From contig CAKUYZ010000110.1 in the NCBI GenBank assembly GCA_934717675.1, positions 1 to 5,423 of the forward strand: a stretch of DNA of 5,423 nucleotides, read 5' to 3'. Positions within the stretch are counted from its first letter, which is position 1. Every line of letters begins with the position of its first letter. The position numbers and the translations under genes were made by a program. This document shows positions 1 through 5,423 of this stretch, piece after piece. The notes beneath the pieces are model-generated. The model saw nothing but the letters and a program-made list of their open reading frames with translations, had not been told where the DNA came from and did not search any database. Source of the stretch: an uncultured Bacteroidales bacterium (GTDB lineage: Bacteria > Bacteroidota > Bacteroidia > Bacteroidales > Marinilabiliaceae).

Positions 1-242
1 TTGGTGGCCGACGTGGCCTTGACATCGGAGAAGCCGATGACCCTGGCGCCGAGCCTGTTCATGGCCGTCTCGAAACTCAGGCGAGTGCGCGTCGAGGGCT
101 CGAAGAAGAGGCTCGCGATGATTTTGCCCGTCAGCAGCGGCTGGTTGGGGTTAGCCTCGAAATCTGCCGCCAGATCGAGAATCCGAAGCATTTCCTCCTT
201 ACTGAAATCGTTGATGGAGACTAAGCTCTTGTTCTTTATCAT
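1..242 (-). CDS. pyrB: Aspartate carbamoyltransferase catalytic subunit, N-terminal part (cut by window edge)
   Basis: This gene encodes the catalytic chain of aspartate transcarbamoylase, which condenses carbamoyl phosphate with L-aspartate to N-carbamoylaspartate, the first committed step of cytoplasmic pyrimidine synthesis. The minus strand reads from ATG at 242 for 80 complete codons and leaves the window in frame. Residues 1-20 read MIKNKSLVSINDFSKEEMLR, typical of the family N-terminus. The carbamoyl-phosphate signature FEPSTRTRLSFE lies at about residues 47-58, with Ser50, Arg52 and Arg54 as the expected phosphate contacts, followed by NRLGARVIGFSD. About 80 of the roughly 300 residues usual for the family are present. 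The start is secure because it matches the family N-terminus and lies about 30 bases downstream of a good promoter box. Its six Ile codons are mostly ATC (4 ATC, 1 ATT, 1 ATA), unlike the ATA-rich genes on the other strand. A regulatory pyrI often follows in Bacteroidetes but would lie outside the window. Confidence 0.95.
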   Translation of the reverse strand, partial: MIKNKSLVSINDFSKEEMLRILDLAADFEANPNQPLLTGKIIASLFFEPSTRTRLSFETAMNRLGARVIGFSDVKATSAT

Positions 243-383
243 GCTGTTTTTGTGTTATGCCATCGGAAGTACAAATATAGCACGTCAGAGCCTAGAACGA
301 CCACATCGGGCCTCAAAAATAATGATGGCGGCCGTGCCGAACAATGTCACATTTTTTCACTATCTTGCCACTACTATAAGAGT
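243..383. other. Divergent intergenic region between pyrB and the protease operon
   Basis: This 141-base region must hold the promoters for both directions. The pyrB side has the clear box at 272-279. On the plus strand the best -7 candidate is TATCTTGC at 361-368, which keeps the TA and part of the TTTG of the consensus TAnnTTTG, but I find no TTTG at the right distance upstream, so it is weak. AT-rich stretches occur around 314-324 and 350-358. No strong purine-rich ribosome binding site precedes the ATG at 384; the only candidate, AAGAG at 378-382, sits one base from the start codon. Weak Shine-Dalgarno use is normal in Bacteroidetes. No RNA gene or sizeable inverted repeat was recognised. 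Confidence 0.5.
272..279 (-). promoter_or_regulatory. pyrB: Bacteroidetes-type -7 promoter element for pyrB
   Basis: On the minus strand these eight bases read TATATTTG, a full match to the Bacteroidetes primary-sigma -7 consensus TAnnTTTG. Transcription would begin a few bases downstream, near 266, giving a leader of roughly 24 bases before the pyrB ATG at 242. No convincing TTTG -33 element is present about 20 bases upstream (near 299-303 the minus strand reads GGTC/GTGGT), which is tolerable because that element is weakly conserved. I saw no attenuator hairpin or pyrimidine-linked leader peptide in the short leader. Confidence 0.6.
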
Positions 384-2444
384 ATGACCAATCTACGCAA
401 ACTGGCACTATGCGCACTATGCGCCGGCGCACTGGCCCCGCACTCGCATGCCGAGGCGCAAGGGACCACAGACACGGTGACGCTCCCACCCACAGAATGC
501 ACCGCCGAGGCGGCGCGGCACGCAGGCGATGACACGTTCGCCACCCCGCGCCCTACCAGCGAAGACCCGCAAGAAGACGGGCTATGGCTCACGCTGGAAG
601 ACGGCACGGCCACATGGTCTCTGCGTTACCAATCTCGCGGGGCGAAAAGCATGAGCCTGACGCTTGCCGGCGTGGAGCTACCAGACGGGGGCGCGCTGAC
701 GGTCTCGGCCGATGATGACGAGCCGGGCTTTACCGTGTGGACTGGCGGCGACACCGACACACTGACCACCCCTACGATATGGGGCGACGCCCTGACGTTG
801 CGCTACACGGGTCCGGAGGCCCCAGCGCCGCGTTTTCGCGTGGCATGGGCCAACTGCGGTTTTCGCGACATTGGCCACGCCTTGGGCAATGGCAACAAGA
901 CGGCGACTTTCGGCTCTTCAAACAGCTGCGAGGTGGCCGCAGCGTGCCTGACGGGAGACGACAGGCAGAGCCGTGGCACGTGCCGCCTGATTCTCAACGG
1001 GATGTATCTGGGCACGGGCACTTTGGTGAACAACACGGCAGCGGACCGCGCACCACTGGTGCTGACGTCGGCCCACGTGTTGGGGCTGACACGGCTGACA
1101 GGCTGCGAGGCCCTGTTTGGTTTCGAAGAGCCTGTGTGCGACAACGAGTTGGATGTATATGACAGCGGCACGGAACAAATTTCTGGCGGCACAGTAGCCG
1201 CCATGGACGCGGGCACCGACATGGCCGTGATCAGGCTGTCGCGGCAGCCGTCCGCCCTGTCGCGCCCATATTGGATGGGTTGGAGCCGCACAATGGTGGC
1301 CCCAACAGACGGCGACGTGACGTGCATACATCACCCCGCCGGCGACGTGAAGAAAGTGTCGGTGGCCAAGACCGCATCGCCCAGCAACTCATATTCGGGA
1401 GACAAGGCTGTCGATGGCGGACCTTTTGACGCCAACAGCCACTGGCGCATAGCGCGGTGGGACGTAGGCACGACTGAGGGTGGCTCGTCGGGCAGCGCAC
1501 TCGTCACGGCCAGCGGCCACGTGATTGGCGGCCTCACGGGCGGCTCCGCCACATGCAAAAGCCCCGTCAACGACTACTTCTGGATGGTGGGCCAAGCCTG
1601 GCTCAAATCGTCAAACGGCTACGCCACACTCAGCGACGCCCTAGACCCCAAAGGAACGGACGCGCAGGAGCTGGACGGGTTGGAATGCGTGATGGACGAC
1701 GGCAACGAGGCAAAGGCCTGCGCCACATTCTCAGCCTCGGACGATATGACAGAAGAGGGAAACGCGCTAGACGACGCGCTCCTGGCCTTGGCGCAACCTC
1801 TGCCCGGCACGCAGGGGCGCACCATATGGGCCATACGCCTCCTCTCCGCAGACATCACCTCGGCCTACCCCTCCACCAGCGGAGCAAAGGTGGCAGTGGG
1901 AGTCACGACAGACCCTGACAAGCAGCCCGCTGTGTCGTCTTCCGTCCTCCTCGTAAAATTCCGCAGCACCAACGTTGTGGACTTCGCCTTGCCGAAGCCC
2001 GTCACAGTGGAGGCTGGGCAACGGGCCTACATCCGCATAGACGCACTCAACTTCGCCGCCAGCGACCGACTGCCATTGCTGCAAGTGGCGGCGACGGACA
2101 ACTTTATGAGCGAGAGCCACGGTGGCGCGGCTATGACCTTGGTGGAGGGGCACAGGCTGGCGCTCAGCGCCATATATACTAACGAGGACGGCGACGCGTT
2201 AAGGGAAATGGAGGATGGAGCCAACATATCCATCCACATGACTGGCAACAAGCTGACCGTCTGCGGCGACGCACTGAGCCTCGTGGCCATATATGACCGA
2301 AGTGGCAGACTGATGACGACAATTGACGCACAAGGAGAGCCGGAGGTGACGACTGACATGTGCGGCCTGCCGTCTGGCATATATGTGGTCCGCGCCATGA
2401 CGCAAGACAGCAAGCAGGCATCGCTCAAAGTCATCAACTACTGA
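384..2444 (+). CDS. Secreted lysyl-endopeptidase-like serine protease with T9SS C-terminal sorting domain
   Basis: A 686-residue preproprotease predicted to cleave after lysine outside the cell. Residues 1 to about 25 form a signal peptide (MTNLRK, a hydrophobic core, then SHAEA). Residues about 26-172 are a propeptide. The catalytic domain, about 173-435, aligns along its length with Achromobacter protease I (Lys-C, chymotrypsin fold): shared blocks include LVNNTA, IHHP, GSSGS and LSD.LDP. The triad is His231 (LTSAHV), Asp279 (GTDMAVI) and Ser369 (GGSSGSAL). Asp397 in VNDYF lines up with the Lys-selecting Asp225 of that enzyme. A beta-rich linker follows (about 440-610), then a type A T9SS sorting domain (about 613-686) with IYDRSGRLM, LPSGIYVV and terminal KVINY. 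ATG 384 was chosen because it puts the signal peptide at the N-terminus; the frame stays open upstream to GTG at 252 without sense. P. gingivalis PepK is a likely relative. It heads a close-packed operon. Function is inferred from alignment by eye; lysine specificity is less sure than the fold. Confidence 0.88.
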   Translation: MTNLRKLALCALCAGALAPHSHAEAQGTTDTVTLPPTECTAEAARHAGDDTFATPRPTSEDPQEDGLWLTLEDGTATWSLRYQSRGAKSMSLTLAGVELPDGGALTVSADDDEPGFTVWTGGDTDTLTTPTIWGDALTLRYTGPEAPAPRFRVAWANCGFRDIGHALGNGNKTATFGSSNSCEVAAACLTGDDRQSRGTCRLILNGMYLGTGTLVNNTAADRAPLVLTSAHVLGLTRLTGCEALFGFEEPVCDNELDVYDSGTEQISGGTVAAMDAGTDMAVIRLSRQPSALSRPYWMGWSRTMVAPTDGDVTCIHHPAGDVKKVSVAKTASPSNSYSGDKAVDGGPFDANSHWRIARWDVGTTEGGSSGSALVTASGHVIGGLTGGSATCKSPVNDYFWMVGQAWLKSSNGYATLSDALDPKGTDAQELDGLECVMDDGNEAKACATFSASDDMTEEGNALDDALLALAQPLPGTQGRTIWAIRLLSADITSAYPSTSGAKVAVGVTTDPDKQPAVSSSVLLVKFRSTNVVDFALPKPVTVEAGQRAYIRIDALNFAASDRLPLLQVAATDNFMSESHGGAAMTLVEGHRLALSAIYTNEDGDALREMEDGANISIHMTGNKLTVCGDALSLVAIYDRSGRLMTTIDAQGEPEVTTDMCGLPSGIYVVRAMTQDSKQASLKVINY

Positions 2445-2475
2445 CAAAAAACAGGACTGTAACGACGAAACAGAT

Positions 2476-3315
2476 ATGAGCAAGACACTCATGATGGCCG
2501 TGGCGGCACTATGCGCGACGGCACTGACAGTGCAATCGTGCGGCCATGCCGACGGAGCCAAGAACTACCGCGTGGCCATAGAGACGCCCTACGGCACCAT
2601 GAAGGCGCGCCTCTATGACGACACGCCCTTGCACCGCGACAACTTTATGCGACTGACGCGGAGCGGGGCTTATGACTCGCTGCTGTTCCACCGCGTGATT
2701 CGCGGCTTCATAATCCAAGGCGGAGACCCACAGTCGGCCCACGCCCCACAAAACGCCCACCTGGGCGAGAACAGCATAGGAGACTGCATAAACGCGGAGA
2801 TTGTCTACCCCACCCACTTCCACAAACGCGGCGCACTGGCGGCCGCCAGACAGCCAGACAATGTGAACCCCGACAGGAAATCGAGCGGCAGCCAATTCTA
2901 CATTGTCCAAGGTCAACGGCAGACAGAGACGCAGCTGGGAGAGGCGGAGACAATTCACAACAACAAGGTGAGGGCGCAGATATACAAAGAGATAATGAAA
3001 TTTTATGCCGACTCGCTCCAAATGCTCCAAGACGCCGGCAAGGCTCAAGAATTGAGCGACATGCAAATTGGCATCATTGAGAAAGTGGAGCGGCTGGGAC
3101 GCGAGCGCGGCCTCTTCATGACCTACCCGCCCGAGGTGAGGGTGACATATATGGAAGAGGGGGGGCTACCACACCTAGACACGGAATATACCGTGTTTGG
3201 TGAAGTGTATGAGGGGCTGGATGTCATAGACTCCATAGCTCAAGTGGCTGTGCGCCCGCCATATATGAGGCCGGGGCGCGACGTCTGGATGGTGATAAGG
3301 GAAATTGAGGACTAA
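2476..3315 (+). CDS. Cyclophilin-type peptidyl-prolyl cis-trans isomerase, predicted lipoprotein
   Basis: A 279-residue cyclophilin that should catalyse proline cis-trans isomerisation in the cell envelope. Residues 1-21 are a hydrophobic leader ending VQS before Cys22, a loose but acceptable Bacteroidetes lipobox, so lipid anchoring at Cys22 is likely. The cyclophilin domain runs from about 31 to 279. FHRVIRGFIIQGGDP (71-85) carries Arg73, Phe78 and Gln81, equal to Arg55, Phe60 and Gln63 of human CypA; SGSQFYIV (137-144) and VFGEVYEGLDVID (240-252) follow. The CypA Trp121 position is His233 and the His126 position is Tyr238, as in many bacterial cyclophilins. Residues about 147-230 are a charged, probably helical insertion absent from minimal cyclophilins, making the protein about 100 residues longer than them. 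ATG 2476 lies 31 bases after the protease stop; no strong ribosome site is seen. Of 18 Ile codons 9 are ATA and only 2 ATC. The following gene is a paralogue. Family is certain; lipoprotein status is probable. Confidence 0.9.
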   Translation: MSKTLMMAVAALCATALTVQSCGHADGAKNYRVAIETPYGTMKARLYDDTPLHRDNFMRLTRSGAYDSLLFHRVIRGFIIQGGDPQSAHAPQNAHLGENSIGDCINAEIVYPTHFHKRGALAAARQPDNVNPDRKSSGSQFYIVQGQRQTETQLGEAETIHNNKVRAQIYKEIMKFYADSLQMLQDAGKAQELSDMQIGIIEKVERLGRERGLFMTYPPEVRVTYMEEGGLPHLDTEYTVFGEVYEGLDVIDSIAQVAVRPPYMRPGRDVWMVIREIED

Positions 3316-3318
3316 AAC

Positions 3319-3323
3319 AGGAG
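3319..3323 (+). promoter_or_regulatory. Shine-Dalgarno-like site AGGAG deciding the second cyclophilin start
   Basis: AGGAG stands eight bases before the ATG at 3332 and just after the stop of the preceding cyclophilin (TAA at 3313-3315). It favours ATG 3332 over an upstream in-frame TTG at 3305, which would overlap the previous gene and push the signal peptide inward by nine polar residues. It is the clearest ribosome binding site in the window, in a phylum where such sites are usually weak. Confidence 0.5.
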
Positions 3324-3331
3324 TTGAAACA

Positions 3332-4150
3332 ATGGGATTGACACACAAGCTGACAGCATTCGCCACACTGGCGATTGCAGCCCTATTGGCCGCAACGACA
3401 CCCGCGCGGGCGCAGAGCGTGAGGTTCGAGATAAAGACAAACATGGGCGTGATGCGAGGCGTGTTGTATGACGCCACGCCCGGGCACCGCGACGCTTTCG
3501 TGCGCCTGGCCAAAGAGAAGCACTTTGACGGCACTCTGTTCTATCGCGTGGTGAAAGGGTTTGTGATTCAGGGCGGATCGTCAGACAGCCGCAACGCCCG
3601 TCCCGGGCAGCACATAGGCTATGGAGACGAGGCCGTGAACATAGACTCCGAATTCACTCCTAAGTGCTACCATAAGTTCGGCGCCCTGTGCGCGCCAAGG
3701 CAGCCAGACAAGGTGAACGTGTTCAAGACGTCAGACGTGTCACAATTCTACATTGTCCGAGGGCAAGTATACACCGACGAGTACTTGACGAAATATGAGA
3801 AAAGCGTAAACATTCCCATCCGCAACGGGCTCAAAAAGCTATATTACACCCCGCACAAGGCCGAGCTGGAGGCCTTGAAAGAGAGCGACCCTGCCGCCTA
3901 TAAAGCCCGGATGCGCGAAATACGCGACCAGATAGAGATGGAGTTCCGCGTGTCGAAATACAAGAAATTCACAGAAGAGCAGCGCAAGGACTACACGACG
4001 ATTGGCGGAACTCCGCAGCTAGACGGCGAATACACCGTCTTTGGCGAGATAACGGAAGGGTTGGACGTGCTGGTGAAGATAAACGACATGAAAGTGGACG
4101 CAAACTCACGCCCACTCAAAGACGTCAGAATGACCGTCAGGATTCTCTAA
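3332..4150 (+). CDS. Cyclophilin-type peptidyl-prolyl cis-trans isomerase, predicted periplasmic (paralogue)
   Basis: A 272-residue cyclophilin, paralogous to the gene just upstream and 16 bases from it. Residues 1-27 are a signal peptide with a hydrophobic core and ARA before Gln28, a type I signal peptidase site. There is no lipobox cysteine, so a soluble periplasmic enzyme is expected. FYRVVKGFVIQGG (70-82) holds Arg72, Phe77 and Gln80, the counterparts of CypA Arg55, Phe60 and Gln63; Tyr71 replaces the usual His. SQFYIVRG (137-144) and YTVFGEITEGLDVL (234-247) complete the core. An insertion of similar size to that of its neighbour, about 145-226, is rich in Lys, Glu and Arg (for example RMREIRDQIEMEF) and looks helical. 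Cys112 and Cys120 flank the GAL strand where the paralogue has none, and could form a disulfide. A 16-base identity with the upstream gene (3743-3758 and 2893-2908) covers the conserved QFYIV codons. Isomerase activity is inferred from the retained residues; its client proteins are unknown. Confidence 0.9.
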   Translation: MGLTHKLTAFATLAIAALLAATTPARAQSVRFEIKTNMGVMRGVLYDATPGHRDAFVRLAKEKHFDGTLFYRVVKGFVIQGGSSDSRNARPGQHIGYGDEAVNIDSEFTPKCYHKFGALCAPRQPDKVNVFKTSDVSQFYIVRGQVYTDEYLTKYEKSVNIPIRNGLKKLYYTPHKAELEALKESDPAAYKARMREIRDQIEMEFRVSKYKKFTEEQRKDYTTIGGTPQLDGEYTVFGEITEGLDVLVKINDMKVDANSRPLKDVRMTVRIL

Positions 4151-4154
4151 TTTT

Positions 4155-5423
4155 ATGAAGAGACGACCCGAGTTCGCCATGCCTCGCGTGGTGAGGCGCA
4201 ATGACGACACAGAGATCAGAATAGACGGCATAGAGCCGCGCGACTGGTGGATTGGAATGGTCCATAACGTGGTCATGCTGACAATATATGGTCACAACGC
4301 GGCCTTGACCCGTCCGTGCGTAAAAAGCGAAGGAGTGAGCGTGCGACGGAGCGTGACGACCGACAGCGCCAACCACCTTTTCGTGGAAATTGAGATAACG
4401 CCGCAGGCCAAGCCAGGAGAGATTGTGATTGAGCTGACGCATGACGGGCAATCTGTAGCCTCGCTACCCTTCGAGCTGCGCACGCGCCGTCAAGGCTCGG
4501 CCAACCGCCAGGGCTTTGACAGCTCGGACGTCGTATACCTTGTCATGCCAGACAGATTCGCCAATGCGACAGGCGGAGGAGACGCCAATGGCATGAAAGA
4601 GCAACCGGATAGGCGCAAGCCCTACGGGCGGCACGGCGGCAACCTGCGAGGCCTGGCGCGCCACACAGACTACCTGCACGCCCTGGGCGTGACCGCCCTG
4701 TGGCTAACGCCGGTGCAAACCAACGACATGGAATCGCAGAGCTACCACGGCTATGCCGCCACAGACTACTACTCAATAGACCCGCGCCTCGGATCTCTGG
4801 CCGACTACAAGACCCTCTCCGCCAATTTGGCCCAATGGGGCATGAAACTGGTGATGGACATTGTGGTGAACCACTGCGGCACGGGCCATAAGTGGATGAC
4901 GGACGCGCCAAGCTCCCGATGGTTCAACAGTTGGGACTGGAAGCCGGAGCTGACAAACTACCGCGCTAGCGTGGCAACAGACACACACGCCTCGGCCTAT
5001 GACCGGCGGCGCACCATTGAGGGGTGGTTTGACACCACCATGGCAGACCTGAACATGGCAGACCCGCTCGTGGAGCGATATATGACCCAAGTGGCCATCT
5101 GGTGGGTCGAGACGGCCGACCTCTGCGGCTTGCGCGTGGACACCTTGCCCTACTCCGACACCAAGGCTTTGGGACGTTGGGTGGACGAGATTCGTAGCGA
5201 ATACCCGAGTCTGGGCATTGTGGGCGAGACGTGGGTGAGTCACACCGCCATGCTTGCCTCTTGGCAAAAGGCCTGGCCGGGGCCTCAGCTCCCAATGGCC
5301 ATGGACTTCCCGCTTCAGGAATCCGTCTGCCGCGCTTTTTGCGAAGATTTCGCCTGGGGAACGGGAGCGAACAGGCTATACGACACAATTGCCTGCGACG
5401 CCGCGCTGCCCGCCCCGCAAAAC
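4155..5423 (+). CDS. GH13 cyclomaltodextrinase/neopullulanase, SusA-like (3' end beyond window)
   Basis: An alpha-glucan hydrolase expected to cut alpha-1,4 links in cyclodextrins, pullulan or starch oligosaccharides. The frame runs 423 codons to the window edge without a stop; relatives are about 600 residues. Residues about 18-105 form the N-terminal beta domain of this subfamily (IDGIEPRDWWIGM, Trp31-Trp32). The TIM barrel starts near 125 with DVVYLVMPDRFAN, then GRHGGN (158-163) and SYHGYAATDYY (196-206). Conserved region I is DIVVNH (235-240); region V is MADLN (296-300); region II is GLRVD (325-329) with nucleophile Asp329; region III is VGETW with acid/base Glu358. Region IV and the third catalytic Asp lie outside. 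The frame opens at 4134 with no start codon before ATG 4155, four bases after the previous stop, so this start is firm, yet the first 30 residues are polar and charged and show no signal peptide. That suggests a cytoplasmic enzyme, unlike SusA. Six cysteines (55, 241, 324, 392, 396, 414) are compatible with that. Confidence 0.92.
   Translation, partial: MKRRPEFAMPRVVRRNDDTEIRIDGIEPRDWWIGMVHNVVMLTIYGHNAALTRPCVKSEGVSVRRSVTTDSANHLFVEIEITPQAKPGEIVIELTHDGQSVASLPFELRTRRQGSANRQGFDSSDVVYLVMPDRFANATGGGDANGMKEQPDRRKPYGRHGGNLRGLARHTDYLHALGVTALWLTPVQTNDMESQSYHGYAATDYYSIDPRLGSLADYKTLSANLAQWGMKLVMDIVVNHCGTGHKWMTDAPSSRWFNSWDWKPELTNYRASVATDTHASAYDRRRTIEGWFDTTMADLNMADPLVERYMTQVAIWWVETADLCGLRVDTLPYSDTKALGRWVDEIRSEYPSLGIVGETWVSHTAMLASWQKAWPGPQLPMAMDFPLQESVCRAFCEDFAWGTGANRLYDTIACDAALPAPQN

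Larger units (their letters stand above)
384..5423 (+). other. Putative four-gene operon: protease, two cyclophilins, GH13 enzyme
   Basis: Four plus-strand genes follow one another with gaps of 31, 16 and 4 bases. None of the gaps holds a hairpin followed by a T run, and none has a convincing TAnnTTTG box, so one transcript from the region before 384 is the simplest reading. The first three products carry export signals (signal peptide plus T9SS domain, lipobox, type I signal peptide); the fourth does not. Whether the unit continues past 5423 cannot be seen. Confidence 0.6.

Noticed and set aside
252..383. Upstream extension of the protease frame to a GTG at 252
   Set aside because: It would add 44 residues with no homology, bury the signal peptide and overlap the pyrB promoter and leader. 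ATG 384 gives a proper N-terminal signal peptide.
1..387. Plus-strand open frame across the first 387 bases
   Set aside because: It lies opposite pyrB, whose minus-strand translation matches the aspartate carbamoyltransferase N-terminus including STRTR; the plus-strand protein resembles nothing I know.
803..1327. Long minus-strand open frames opposite the protease and cyclophilin genes (for example 803-1327, 2509-3066, 4773-5267)
   Set aside because: They are antisense to genes with clear motifs and arise from GC-rich codon bias; none shows a recognisable domain or signal peptide.
2445..2475. Possible terminator between the protease and the first cyclophilin
   Set aside because: The 31-base gap has an A run but no stem of useful length and no T run on the plus strand.
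3305..3331. TTG start at 3305 for the second cyclophilin
   Set aside because: It overlaps the preceding gene and adds MRTKTGVET before the signal peptide; ATG 3332 has an AGGAG site eight bases upstream.
2893..3758. 16-base direct repeat (2893-2908 and 3743-3758) as a possible recombination or attachment site
   Set aside because: It falls on the conserved QFYIV codons of both cyclophilins and is explained by paralogy and conserved codon choice.
4139..4142. AGGA as ribosome binding site for the GH13 gene
   Set aside because: It is 12 bases from the ATG and inside the end of the previous gene, so spacing is poor; in-frame stop and absence of other starts already fix the start.

Overview
The window looks like a GC-rich member of the Bacteroidales (Bacteroidetes). 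Four observations support this. The 686-residue protease ends in a type IX secretion (Por) C-terminal sorting domain, which is essentially confined to this phylum. The promoter facing pyrB is a TATATTTG box, matching the Bacteroidetes -7 consensus TAnnTTTG. The cyclophilins carry the long insertion I associate with Bacteroidetes homologues. The last gene resembles the SusA-type neopullulanases of Bacteroides relatives. I cannot name a genus. High GC plus T9SS would fit a Prevotella- or Porphyromonas-like organism, but this is inference.

Layout: bases 1-242 hold the first 80 codons of pyrB on the minus strand. A 141-base divergent intergenic region (243-383) follows. The plus strand then carries four tightly packed genes: (1) a secreted lysyl-endopeptidase-like serine protease with a T9SS sorting domain (384-2444); (2) a cyclophilin-type peptidyl-prolyl isomerase predicted to be a lipoprotein (2476-3315); (3) a second, paralogous cyclophilin with a cleavable signal peptide and no lipobox (3332-4150); and (4) a GH13 cyclomaltodextrinase/neopullulanase (4155 to the window end, truncated by the window). 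Gaps are 31, 16 and 4 bases with no terminator-like hairpin in them, so I read these four as one transcription unit.

How they may work together: the protease crosses the inner membrane by its signal peptide and the outer membrane by T9SS, and the two isomerases sit in the periplasm or on a membrane facing it. A role for the isomerases in folding exported cargo, such as the protease encoded upstream, is plausible but unproven. The GH13 enzyme has no visible signal peptide and does not obviously belong to that pathway, so the grouping may be only a shared transcript.

No wholly new system is evident. The points most worth a second look are the altered active-site surroundings and disulfide set of the lysyl endopeptidase, the two cyclophilins with about 80-residue insertions and different localisation signals, the leaderless SusA-like enzyme, and an excess of the palindrome CATATATG.
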